64,000 bases of DNA from Periplaneta americana (GCF_040183065.1 NC_091119.1:191201043-191265042), one strand, 5' to 3'. Counted from the stretch's first letter, positions 10,660-21,227 are shown. Program-made: numbers and translations. Notes: generated by a model from the letters alone, not told the origin.

Positions 10660-12345
10660 CCCACATGCTTCTCTTTCTTCTTTCTCGTTTAGTTTTTTCC
10701 CCACATGCTTCTCCTGCTTCTTTCTCGTTTAGTTTTTTCCCCACATGCTTCTCCTGCTTCTTTCTCGTTTAGTTTTTTCCCCACATGCTTCTCCTGCTTC
10801 TTTCTCGTTTAGTTTTTTCCCCACATGCTTCTCCTGCTTCTTTCTCGTTTAGTTTTTTCCCCACATGCTTCTCCTGCTTCTTTCTCGTTTAGTTTTTTCC
10901 CCACATGCTTCTCCTGCTTCTTTCTCGTTTAGTTTTTTCCCCACATGCTTCTCTTTCTTCTTTCTTGTTTAGTTTTTTCCCCACATGCTTCTTTCTCGTT
11001 TAGTTTTTTCCCCACATGCTTCTCCTGCTTCTTTCTCGTTTAGTTTTTTCCCCACATGCTTCTCCTGCTTCTTTCTGGTTTAGTTTTTTCCCCACATGCT
11101 TCTCCTGCTTCTTTCTCGTTTAGTTTTTTCCCCACATGCTTCTCCTGCTTCTTTCTCGTTTAGTTTTTCCCCACATGCTTCTCCTGCTTCTTTCTCGTTT
11201 AGTTTTTTCCCCACATGCTTCTCCTGCTTCTTTCTCGTTTAGTTTTTTCCCCACATGCTTCTCCTGCTTCTTTCTCGTTTAGTTTTTTCCCCACATGCTT
11301 CTCCTGCTTCTTTCTCGTTTAGTTTTTTCCCCACATGCTTCTCCTGCTTCTTTCTCGTTTAGTTTTTTCCCCACATGCTTCTCCTGCTTCTTTCTCGTTT
11401 AGTTTTTTCCCCACATGCTTCTCCTGCTTCTTTCTCGTTTAGTTTTTTCCCCACATGCTTCTCCTGCTTCTTTCTCGTTTAGTTTTTTCCCCACATGCTT
11501 CTCTTTCTTCTTTCTTGTTTAGTTTTTTCCCCACATGCTTCTTTCTCGTTTAGTTTTTTCCCCACATGCTTCTCCTGCTTCTTTCTCGGTTAGTTTTTTC
11601 CCCACATACTTCTCCTGCTTCTTTCTCGTTTAGTTTTTTCCCACATGCTTCTCCTGCTTCTTTCTCGTTTAGTTTTTTCCCCACATGCTTCTCCTGCTTC
11701 TTTCTCGTTTAGTTTTTTCCCCACATGCTTCTCCTGCTTCTTTCTCGTTTAGTTTTTTCCCCACATGCTTCTCCTGCTTCTTTCTGGTTTAGTTTTTTCC
11801 CCACATGCTTCTCCTGCTTCTTTCTCGTTTAGTTTTTTCCCCACATGCTTCTCCTGCTTCTTTCTCGTTTAGTTTTTCCCCACATGCTTCTCCTGCGTCT
11901 TTCTCGTTTAGTTTTTTCCCCACATGCTTCTCCTGCTTCTTTCTCGTTTAGTTTTTTCCCCACATGCTTCTCCTGCTTCTTTCTCGTTTAGTTTTTTCCC
12001 CACATGCTTCTCCTGCTTCTTTCTCGTTTAGTTTTTTCCCCACATGCTTCTCCTGCTTCTTTCTCGTTTAGTTTTTTCCCCACATGCTTCTCCTGCTTCT
12101 TTCTCGTTTAGTTTTTTCCCCACATGCTTCTCCTGCGTCTTTCTCGTTTAGTTTTTTCCCCACATGCTTCTCCTGCTTCTTTCTCGTTTAGTTTTTTCCC
12201 CACATGCTTCTCCTGCTTCTTTCTCGTTTAGTTTTTTCCCCACATGCTTCTCCTGCTTCTTTCTCGTTTAGTTTTTTCCCCACATGCTTCTCCTGCTTCT
12301 TTCTCGTTTAGTTTTTTCCCCACATGCTTCTCCTGCTTCTTTCTC
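10660..12345. repeat. 40-bp tandem satellite, about 42 copies
   Basis: The unit is AGTTTTTTCCCCACATGCTT followed by CTCCTGCTTCTTTCTCGTTT, repeated with very little variation. Shared variants show that multi-unit blocks were copied: CTCTTTCTTCTTTCTTGTTT with a shortened next unit at 10951 and 11501 (550 bp apart), TTTCTGGTTT at 11071 and 11781 (710 bp), one T lost at 11162 and 11871 (709 bp), and TCCTGCGTCT at 11891 and 12131 (240 bp). There are no spacers, so it is not a CRISPR-like array. Confidence 0.93.
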
Positions 12346-13421
12346 ATATAATTTTTTTCCGCACATGCTTCTCCTGTTTCTTACTCATATCCTTCTTTCC
12401 TATATGCTTCTCCTTTCTCACGTGATTATTTCCCACACGACTCTTCTTCTTTCCGCTATGCTTCTTCTCCTACTTCTTTTCCATATGCTTCTTCTGTACT
12501 TCTTTATCATATGCTTCTTCTCCTACTTCTTTTCCATATGCTTCTTCTCTACTTCTTTATCATGTGCTTCTTCTCCTGCTTCTTTCTCCTAGCCTTCTTT
12601 TCTATATGCTTCTGCTGCTCAATTGTCAAATAATTCTAGCCCATAAGCTTCTTTTCTTGCTTCATTCTCATATACTTCTGATAGGCCTATCTTTCTTTTC
12701 CAACATCTTTCTTATATTGATACTCCTTTTCTAGAAGCATTTTATGACGTTTCTTTCCAATATCCCTCTTATCCATAATTTTTTCCTACTTTCTAACATA
12801 TGCTTTTCTCATATGCTTCTTTCCTGATTCCTTCTCATATGATTGTCATTTTTCTTTCTCATTTGCTTCTTTTCCCACTTCTGTTGGATACTCTTCTCCT
12901 GCCATTTTTCATATGCTTCTTTCCCACATTTTCCTTTCCAGCTTCATTTTCACAAGCTTTCCCCATATGTTTGTCCTGCTTTTCAGTTTACCTCTTACAT
13001 ATATGTTTCTTCTCCTGCTTCCTTCTCATATGCTTCTTTTCATGTTTCTTTCTCATATTGTACCGTTAAACATACATGCGCATGTCACTGAAAATAATAG
13101 GTTTCATGCCTGTTGGGTCAGTCTATCAAACAGCGTCGGATAGTCTTTAAGAACTGAGCTTCTACACGTGAATTTGTGCAAACATGTCAAGGACTTATTG
13201 CGATTTTTTCTGGAATCTCCATATACGCCTTATGGCTAGTGTTCTTCTCTGTCTTTCAAGTGGAACATTTAGAATAGATTTCAGGCGTTTCCCTGATTCC
13301 ATATAACTTCTCCGTTTCCTATGTCTTATGTGTTGCCTACATCCAAGCAATTATATTAGGACAGAAACGGCAAACTGACGCTGTAAACCACCTTGACATT
13401 TCCCCCGTTAAAGTAAGTACA

Positions 13422-14051
13422 GTGCATATCCCTTTCAGTTCTTCAGTAAAAAATCTTGGCATTCACATGGATAATAATCTCAACTGTGACATGCAAATCA
13501 CAGAAACCTGCAGAAAAGTATATTCTATTATCCATGTGCTAAAAAGGGTAAATGTTCATCTTCCCTCTTGCTTAAAAAAGTCCCTTGTGCAGACGCTTGT
13601 ATTTCCCTATTTTGACTCTGCTGACATTTTACTGACTGACCTATCCAGCGACAACAAAACGAAACGTCAACGTGCTCTTAATTTGTGTGTACGTTTTGTA
13701 AGCAATATTCGTAAATATGATAATATCACCCCATCCCTGGAAGCAATAGGTTGGCTTAAACTAGATAAGAAGAGAAATTTACATTCACTCTTCTTTCTCT
13801 TCGAAATCTTGAACTCTTCTATTCCTTCGTACCTGTCGTCTCGCTTCACTTACCTTTCTTCCCACCACAATCTGAACACACGCTCTCGCCATGAAACAAC
13901 ACTAACGATACCATCCCATCGCACCTCCTCATACTCATCCTCTTTCACAATAGCCCTGCTAAGATTCTGGAATTCGCTATCTGCTAGCATCAGGGACTGT
14001 CGAAATAAAATTGAATTCAAACGCAAACTAACTAGGCACTTTGGTCAGTAA
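13422..14051 (+). pseudogene. LINE K reverse transcriptase, C-terminal 209 codons
   Basis: This is the thumb/connection region downstream of the polymerase core of a non-LTR reverse transcriptase. Family features visible in order: KNLGIHMD near residue 10, a long helical segment (CRKVYSIIHVLKRVNVHLP), the CVRFVSNIRKYDNITP segment near residue 90 and the RFWNSLSASIRDC-KI-FKRKL signature at the end, shared with the copies at 2679-3008 (minus) and 60073-60520 (plus). The start methionine is internal to the original protein. No YADD-type active site is present because of truncation. Confidence 0.85.
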
Positions 14052-14341
14052 TTGATTTCTTGTAAATAGTTTCCTTAATCTATCAAAAATATTTCAATAT
14101 CCGATAATTTCATAACTATACAATTTTGTTATTCTAGGTTTAATTTGTAATTCAGTAAATATAAAATATTCTTCGTTTTTCTATGATAAATTTTCTAGCT
14201 TTCATTAGTCAGGAAATCTTTTCTTACTTTCATTTTTATTGTAATTGTAATTGTAAATTTAATATTGTAATTTTATTTGTAATTGTAACTGTAAATCTAA
14301 TATTAATTGTAAATTTATTCTTCATATTATAGTTGGAATCT

Positions 14342-14386
14342 CCTGGTAGAGGGGCAGAGAAGGCCTGACGGCCTTATTTCTACCAG

Positions 14387-14387
<1 letters not shown>
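14342..14387 (+). other. LINE K 3'-terminal nested hairpin, copy 2
   Basis: Outer stem CCTGGTAGA (14342-14350) with TCTACCAGG (14379-14387). Inner stem AAGGCC (14360-14365) with GGCCTT (14370-14375) and a TGAC loop. The microsatellite tail follows after GTTAAATAAATA. Confidence 0.8.
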
Positions 14388-14431
<44 letters not shown>

Positions 14432-14434
14432 ATA
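14388..14434. repeat. AAAT microsatellite (LINE tail)
   Basis: About ten AAAT units directly after the LINE K hairpin. Position and orientation show that it is the tail of the retrotransposon. Confidence 0.85.
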
Positions 14435-14450
14435 CTACTAATACATCCAA

Positions 14451-15389
14451 TTCAGTCCGGAAACTTACTGATTGCCCCTTGTATCTCTACAAAATCGTTG
14501 TATTTGAACATCGACAAGCCAGGAATAGAAACAGCAGGCAGATGTCTAATAAGACCGTATATAATAAACGTTTCAATGCTCTGTACTAGACCGACTACTT
14601 TCAACAAACCCGAGGGAGCAATGAAAATTCTGGAAACAAATTCTCTCGCTAATTATTTATACTTCATGTGAGGAATAAAATCAGTCGCTGGGGCTTTCGT
14701 GTCGGATCAACTAATACAGGCTTGCTAGCAGTAGTTCATTCAGTAATCCTCTTAGTAGGTAATGAGGGGTTTCATTATTCAGTTTGTCATTATTCCATTT
14801 TTTAATTGGATGCATGCTTTCATATTGAATTTGTGTGGATGCTTGTTTTCGTATTCAATATACGAACTGTGAGAAGCAATTTGATCGAATTTTTATGTGC
14901 ATTGTTATGTTATTTGGGTCCTATCTAATCATTACTATTATATATTTCATCAGACATCAAAGATTTAAGAGAAAAGATTCAGTAATATAAATGAGGGAGT
15001 CAGAAGCAAAGGGGTACAAGTGACATTTCTGAAAAAAAAAAATGAGTTATATGCATCCAGGGTAAGCTGAAGCATAAAATATGTTGGTGGTAAAGGGATA
15101 AGCCTATATATATTTTAACGACATCACACATTAAAATTTAAAATCAAAACTTCACGGAATAGAGGAAAGCTTAAACATTTTCAATCACTGTGCATAGATG
15201 AAACATTTCTCACATAACTCAAATCTATCCAGCATTCTGTGATAAAATTTTTTGTGTGTATTTATGCATGTTATATCTACAATATGATGCAAGATCACTT
15301 CTCTACCTTTGATAGATTATATGTTCCACGAATGCCAGAAGCAGAACCTACAATCTATCATTGAAAGTCCTCCTCCACTGAGACTCATA
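14451..15389. other. No gene seen
   Basis: AT-rich unique-looking sequence without a supported feature. Confidence 0.45.
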
Positions 15390-15421
15390 CTCGTGTGTGT
15401 ATATATATATATACACGAGTA
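15390..15421. repeat. AT-rich palindrome
   Basis: ACTCGTGT and ACACGAGT bracket a TG/TA alternating core, giving a cruciform-capable 32-bp hairpin directly before the likely transposon end at about 15428. Confidence 0.7.
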
Positions 15422-15427
15422 TATATA

Positions 15428-16135
15428 TACAGGGACATCATTTTATTTTTACTTCAATTTTTATTGTACCTGCGTTTCTCAATGTACTTGACTCCCACCC
15501 CTTTCACTAATGTCCTTGCTAACGTCAGTCACACAAACTTACGGCCGCTGTTGCTAGCAGTGAAGTAAACAGTACCGGTACAAAGTACAGTGTGTTTCAG
15601 AAATATGTTGCGTTTTCTATAGAAGAAAGAGCTTATATTATTGAAGTTTATTTTCACACAGGTATGGTGTGTAGCATAACTGAATTTATCTATGTGGACT
15701 GAGCACAAGTGAAGATTAGAGTTACCGAAAGTACGGTACCCTATAATATGGTAGGGTACTTAACAACATTATTTAAATAAGAGCTTTGTTTTATTATTTG
15801 TAGGTATGAAGGACGATGATGGAAACTGGAATTACAATGTAACCGAATGTGAACAACAGTTTTTCTTGTTTTTTTTTTTCAAAATTTTCTGATTATATCA
15901 TTACGGAATATTTTCGTAGAAATGTCATTAATCTGGTAGATAAATTTAGAGCAGCAAAGTGTACAGAAAGGAAGAAAAGTGTAAGATGGCGAACAAAGGT
16001 GACAGAAGATGCTGTAGAATATGCTAGAGAAAGGATGCAGCGAGGTCGTAATAAGTCGGTCAAGAAGTTGACTGTAGAAATTGGGGTTTCTTACGGAAGT
16101 GCTCACAAAATTCTCAGGAATAAATTAGGTTAGTA
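15428..16135 (+). mobile_element. 5' part of a mariner-superfamily element
   Basis: The left end resembles a mariner-type terminus (TACAGGGACATCATTTTATT at 15429-15448). About 170 bases further a transposase N-terminus begins. No matching right end or catalytic domain is found downstream, so the element is 3' truncated. Confidence 0.6.
15605..16133 (+). pseudogene. Mariner-type transposase, N-terminal DNA-binding part
   Basis: First part: MLRFSIEERAYIIEVYFHTG (15605-15664), typical of the start of insect mariner-like transposases. After a broken stretch, 15849-16133 gives RNVINLVDKFRAAKC and KSVKKLTVEIGVSYGSAHKI, the second helix-turn-helix region that in this family precedes the DDE domain. 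The protein ends in a stop after NKLG and no DDE residues follow. A TTGTAG|GTATG boundary at about 15804 could be splice-like, but decay is the simpler reading. Its probable role was binding the transposon ends. Confidence 0.65.
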
Positions 16136-17619
16136 ATATCCTGAACAAAGTAGACATTACATAATGTATATGACCGCCTGAAGACTTGAGTTTGGCGAAA
16201 AAGAAATTGTTACTATTCCACTGTTTTTTGATAAAATACTGTAAGGTAATGACCAAACTGAAAATCGTAATACTATATTTCCCAGTAACATAAATGGATA
16301 CACTACTTTTCTCTCCTCCTATAGCTAGTAAAATGATTTGTTTACATATTGCGCTAGCAACTCCAAACTCCTGTAATGGAAAGGGGGGGGGGTAACAGTG
16401 TTTCCGAGTATAGCCAGGTTAATGTTAAAAATGTTAGTAAAAATAAAGTGATGTCACATACTATTTCCTTGACAATTGCTCTGAGGATGACCACAACACA
16501 GCAGTCGAAACGTCAGCCACCAACACAAAGACAACGCGGTATAAGCCCCAAAGTTTCTACACAGACCATGTACACCAGTCGCGGAAGCCACGCGAACACT
16601 TAATTCCAAATGTCTTTGTAACCAGAAATATTTGTAACAACTGTAGATGTTATTTTCAACCGTCACTACGCTTGTCAACGGAAAGACCAATATCCTTCAC
16701 TTGCAGATGCCTCTCCACGTGACGTCGGATTGACCCCCTGTAAGAGAATAACGAGTGTACAATAACTCTCAGTTGCTGTGAAAATTTGAATTTGTGCCTC
16801 GAATGTTCCCCTGAGCTCCATAATGGCCTCGCCCTAACATCTTATTTAACATTTTTATCTGACATTTTATACGATTGTCTCCGCTCGGAGTTTACATCGA
16901 GATCCCCTCCCCGTTGTTTCCCCTCCCTTGAGTTTCCTTATCTTTTTGTATCTTCGTCGCTTTCCTATTTCCTTATTTTATTTTCGTTCTTTATTTCATT
17001 TCACTTTCAATTTTTCTTTCCATCTTTCTTTGTTGCGTTCATATCTTCATCTTTCATCTAGACTCTTCGTAACTCGCTGTCAAGCATTTCATTTCATCTT
17101 GAATGCAGGGAGTGTTTGTACCATTTAAAGAAATCTGAATTAAACTCTTGTTCAGTTATCTGAAGAAAAAAAAAATAGATCGTACTGTTTTCATAAAATT
17201 ATCAACGAGTACCCTCTAATGTATCTTACTTAAATTTTAGATTTAAAATCAAGCAGAAGAGAAATGAAACAAAATCTCACTAAAATGGTACACTGTAATC
17301 TTATTAAAGTGGTGCAGAAAATCTCACTGGCATTATACAATGCATTCTCACTGAAGCAGCGATAATAAATTAAACATCATTAAACTAACCCAATGAAGTT
17401 TAAACAAATGTAACTAATGAAGTATAAAATGCCACTAAATAACATAATAAAACCTCACGTAAGTAATACTGTAAATTTTACTAAATAACTTTATAATATT
17501 TCATTTAAACTTTGCAAGAGAGTCAGCTAAATATTGTAATAAATCTTGCTTAATTTTACAATAAATATCAATAATTAATTTAATAAAATCTAACTTAAGT
17601 AGTAGTGGAAACTTCAATT
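16136..17619. other. No gene seen; one hammerhead-like motif
   Basis: Contains a run of ten G (16381-16391), a CT-rich stretch (16900-17070) and the phrase CTGAGGA...GTCGAAACGTCAG (16491-16515), discussed as a finding. Between 17270 and 17600 there are loose repetitions of CACTAAA/TAATAAA type. No coding region can be supported. Confidence 0.4.
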
Positions 17620-18560
17620 AACTTCGTTCCGAGACGAATGTCCGATGCAGTATGATACAGCCTCATAAGAATGCTTGTAATCTCAGTCACATCGAACGGT
17701 CCGAGACAGAACCGTCCTGTCCGAGACAGAATGTCCGATGCAGTATGATACAGCCTCATAAGAATGCGTGTAATCTCAGTCACATCGAACGGTCCGAGAC
17801 AGAACCGTCCTGTCCGAGACAGAATGTCCGATTTAGTATGATACAGCCTCATAAGAATGCTTGTAATCTCAGTCACATCGAACGGTCCGAGACAGAACCG
17901 TCCTGTCCGAGACAGAATGTCCGATGCAGTATGATACAGCCTCATAAGAATGCTTGTAATCTCAGTCACATCGAACGGTCCGAGACAGAACCGTCCTGTC
18001 CGAGACAGAATGTCCGATGCAGTATGATACAGCCTCATAAGAATGCTTGTAATCTCAGTCACATCGAACGGTCCGAGACAGAACCGTCCTGTCCGAGACA
18101 GAATGTCCGATGCAGTATGATTCAGCCTCATAAGAATGCTTGTAATCTCTGTCACATCGAACGGTCCGAGACAGAACCGTCCTGTCCGAGACAGAATGTC
18201 CGATGCAGTATGATACAGCCTCATAAGAATGCTTGTAATCTCAGTCACATCGAACGATCCGAGACAGAACCGTCCTGTCCGAGACAGAATGTATGCAGTA
18301 TGATACAGCCTCATAAGAATGCTTGTAATCTCAGTCACATCGAACGGTCCGAGACAGAACCGTCCTGTCCGAGACAGAATGTCCGATGCAGTATGATACA
18401 GCCTCATAAGAATGCTTGTAATCTCAGTCACATCGAACGGTCCGAGACAGAATGTATGCAGTATGATACAGCCTCATAAGAATGCTTGTAATCTCAGTCA
18501 CATCGAACGGTCCGAGACAGAACCGTCCTGTCCGAGACAGAATGTCCGATGCAGTGTACT
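17620..18560. repeat. 93-bp tandem repeat, ten copies, open on both strands
   Basis: The phrase CCTCATAAGAATG recurs every 93 bases from 17661 to 18474 (ten times). One unit has an internal direct repeat (TCCGAGACAGAA, twice) and a short inverted repeat (ACGGT...ACCGT). As 93 is 31 codons, the array is stop-free on plus (17652-18479, unit starting MIQPHKNACNLSHIERSETE) and on minus (17595-18431, unit containing TEITSILMRLYHTASDILSR). Two units carry a 3-base deletion and one lacks 21 more; all keep frame. There is a stop just before the first unit on plus, and no gene signals around it. Confidence 0.9.
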
Positions 18561-18628
18561 GTCGGCCTTGGAAGTCGTGTAAAAGACAGTAGACTCTATG
18601 GGCTGAAGATGTAATGATTGAAACACTG
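18561..18628. other. Short spacer between array and piggyBac element
   Basis: No feature; the piggyBac insertion starts 70 bases after the last satellite unit. Confidence 0.5.
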
Positions 18629-18632
18629 TTAA
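18629..18632. repeat. TTAA target duplication, left
   Basis: TTAA directly outside the left inverted repeat; the partner is 21228-21231. Confidence 0.9.
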
Positions 18633-19030
18633 CCCTCAAACGGAGTTGTGACTGTTTTATGACATAAGTGGAGTTGTGGGGTCAAAAACGATACCACTAC
18701 AAAAGGAGGTAAAATATTAATTTTGTTTACATTTGAAGATGGTCTAATAGGAATGTAATTATTATTAAGTTTGTTTACATAAATTAAGGACATATAACTA
18801 ATATGAGTACAATATAATTATTAGTAATGTGTGCAAGACATTGGAAAACCGATAATCATAACATAATGTAACTCCGAAAGACTGTATGACATTTTTTGAG
18901 CTAATTTAAAATTATTATAAAAGATAAAGTTCCATTTCGTCATATTTTCTATATAACCATCACATTCAAATGTAGTAATCACACTAAAATTGTGTCTGGT
19001 TGCATACTTTGCTGTCAAACTGGATTTCCT

Positions 19031-20959
19031 TTATTCTCCACACTCTCTACGTGTAACTAATCGGCAGGCCTGGCAAACTGGACGGTCACGACTAACACAG
19101 TACTGGTTTGTCTTCTCTCTTGAATGAGGACACAGTGCGCAACGTTTTCTTTTCGATTTGCCGTGTGTTCCTTCCTTCTTTGGCATAGGTTCCTTCAAAA
19201 TCCTGGAAACAATCATACTGAGTTCCTTTGGGAGTCGGTAATTTACAAGTTTTTCATGTAGGTATGGCTCTGTAAGTTGTCTTCCTATCGTTTTCAGGAA
19301 TTCAAAGTGGGAAATGTATTTACAGTCCTTGAATGATGTCTGTATTATATGAGTTGACAACAGTTATATTCAGAATTGCATATAAAATAGCCAGAGGTCA
19401 TTTTCGAGTTCGTCCGCTCTTACTAGATTATGTAATGCACTTTTGGTCAAGGCTATCTACTCCCCCTTTTGTACTATTATAGAAGGAAATAATTTCGGGC
19501 TTGCCTGTCTCAGATGTGTCTACCGAATAATGCATGCTAGACAGCAAAATAACAGACTCTCCTTTCTTAGACACGTGAGGAATTAATGTGCGGTCATTTT
19601 GAAAACCATATTCAGTTGAGCCTACTTTACATTTCCTGTTTGCCTGAAATTCCAGTGGAATGTCTTTCTTGTTTTTCGCATCGCCCCTAAATAAGTTAGT
19701 TTACGTTCTTTGAGTTCAGAAACTAACTCCATGGAAGTGAAGTAATTGTCAGCTGTAATATTTCTGTTATTTCAAGAAATAGGCTTCACTAATCTCTGTA
19801 CTCATTGTGTTGGTTTCTGCAGCGTTTTTTCTTGTGCAGTCAGATCTATCCCATCACTGTCTTTCCCAGCGTATATCTGTGTGTGTGTGTATGCATTCAA
19901 GAGATAATTTGTTTTAGCATCAGACAAAATTATAATTTTCTCCGGCTTACTGGCCATGTAAGCCCTAAGGGTGCTATTCATAGGCATTTCGCAGCACGCG
20001 CTACGAGCGTACTAAGCTAGCCCCGGCTATCCACTGGTTACTAGTACAGAATTCAAATCATATCCTATCGCTAACACTGGTTTATGAATACGAAAAACGC
20101 TGATCATCCACCGAAAACCCACGCTAAAAATGTCTATGAATACGGCTTTCAGCGGCCACGGAAACCTACAAGCATCTCATACACAGGCATAATAACACAT
20201 ATTATAGCAAGTCTGAGAGTTTTCAACCATTTTGTAAAAAATATACGACAGTGCTGCACATGGATCAATTTCCTTCCTTGTTGCTCGTGTTGCAAAATCA
20301 TCAAGCAAGCAAGCAAGCAATATATCAAAATGTATGTTCGTCTGACAGAAGGAATGGCACGTAAAATATCCCTTCCAGTACCATCAGTTGCAAACATGGA
20401 CTCGAGGCTTTCATGGTTTGATTTGAAAACTGCTGTGTAATATAGGAACCCGAAAAGTGCCCTCATCTCTACTGCATTAGTGTCTCTCAATTCTGTACGA
20501 GTTGTATCAGAAAAATTGGCTAAGTAGGAACTAATTTTCTCATTTGTGTGTACAAAAATTTCTGTAATCATGTCTTCTGTAAATAAACATTCCTATGCCT
20601 GTAAAGGATTGCACGAATTCCCTAAATTTTTTAGCTTTTCCTTTCAATGTAGGAACTTTTATTACAATATTGCGCGCTTGTGTTCTTCTATTTCTATTAG
20701 GTTCGGTAGCAGACCATTTGCATGCATTCTTACCATAGACATTCAATGAATCACAATTTGGTTGGTTTACATCTTCATCCACTCCATTCGAGTTGTAATC
20801 TTGTTCTGAATCCGTGTCATGTTCAGAATTATAGTCCGGTTCATTTTCGACCTCACATTCACTCGCATCACTGTCTTCACTTTCATCTACAACACTGTTT
20901 ACAAAGCGTGGGAAACCAGAATCGAACACTGATACACTTTTACGCGCATTAGTATCCAT
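19031..20959 (-). pseudogene. piggyBac transposase pseudogene (DDE_Tnp_1_7 type)
   Basis: The enzyme cuts at TTAA and moves the element without leaving a scar. In minus-strand order: an acidic N-terminus starting at 20959 (VDESEDSDASECEVENEPD); then the domain start MRALFGFLYYTAVFKSNHE and ATDGTGRDI (20571-20150); EMLVGFRGR at about 20152-20180; a MITE; YMASKPEK, LSDAKTNY (first catalytic Asp region) and GKDSDG (19987-19802); TADNYFTS (second Asp, about 19730-19760); GGVDSLDQ (third Asp, about 19445-19470); and a cysteine-rich C-terminus, RKRCALCPHSREK...YCVSRDRPVCQAC (19150-19031). One expected Cys of that domain reads Arg. Multiple frameshifts and stops occur between 19360 and 19800. All three catalytic positions are still recognisable. 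Confidence 0.93.
19975..20142. mobile_element. 168-bp MITE, copy 1, inside the piggyBac transposase
   Basis: Ends are inverted copies of TATTCATAGACATTT (the left one has a single change, AGG for AGA). The body is about 96% identical to the copy at 23221-23388 (six differences counted by eye over 168 bases). It splits the transposase between GFRGR and YMASKPEK, so it arrived after the piggyBac element. The precise target duplication could not be fixed. No coding capacity. Confidence 0.88.
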
Positions 20960-21227
20960 ACTCCACTATAAAAACTCGTTGGATGTACATTGACAAGGTG
21001 CAGATACACAACTTAAGTTGTATGGTCGAAAAGGATACCATTCAATATTTTAGCTAATACTGGAAATAAATAACGGTACCTGCTGATCAGTGACACAGCC
21101 AATGGATTAAGCTTGACAAAAGAAAAAGGTACACAAAAGATTTAGAGAAAGAAAGCAATGGTTAAAGAATGTCAGGGATATACAATTTGTCTGGTATCGA
21201 AAAAGACCCCACAACTCCGTTTGAGGG

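Larger units (their letters stand above)
9100..13065. repeat. Pyrimidine-rich block on the plus strand (degenerate 39-40-bp repeats)
   Basis: About 4 kb dominated by C and T, built of variations on CTTCTCCTGCTTCTTTCTCATATG and TTCTTTCCCACATG phrases (each under 20 bases as units). The middle is a homogenised 40-bp array (10660-12345), while the flanks (9400-10640 and 12346-13060) are diverged with a ~39-bp spacing. On the minus strand the flanks read as a repetitive Lys/Glu-rich peptide with period 13 (GEACGKESYEKEA and variants). Whether this was ever translated is unknown; the plus-strand ORFs are Leu/Phe/Ser-rich composition artefacts. Confidence 0.8.
13347..14434 (+). mobile_element. LINE K copy 2, 3' part, with AAAT tail
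   Basis: A 5'-truncated Jockey/CR1-type LINE. An intact 209-codon stretch (13422-14051) covers the region after the reverse-transcriptase core: KNLGIHMDNNLNC, ALNLCVRFVSNIRKYD, LDKKRNLHSLFFLFEILN, NLNTRSRHET, FWNSLSASIRDC. The 3' untranslated region ends in a nested hairpin and a run of AAAT units (about 14388-14434). TACATCCAA occurs at 13338-13346 and 14442-14450 and may be the target duplication. The catalytic core lies upstream of the truncation, so it cannot be active. Confidence 0.88.
18633..21227 (-). mobile_element. Complete piggyBac element, inactive, with a MITE inside
   Basis: Both ends carry the same 18-bp terminal inverted repeat, CCCTCAAACGGAGTTGTG (18633-18650; complement at 21210-21227), flanked by TTAA on each side (18629-18632 and 21228-21231), the exact target duplication of piggyBac. 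A subterminal copy of GGAGTTGTGGGGTC lies at 18671-18684. Total length is 2595 bp, or about 2.43 kb without the inserted MITE, close to known piggyBac elements. The transposase on the minus strand is interrupted and frameshifted, so the copy is dead. Confidence 0.95.

Noticed and set aside
10660-12345. CRISPR-like array
   Set aside because: The 40-bp units touch directly without spacers, and the sequence is eukaryotic.
8972-13143. Plus-strand ORFs rich in Leu, Ser and Phe that look like membrane proteins
   Set aside because: Same composition effect in the pyrimidine block; they start and stop at random relative to repeat units.
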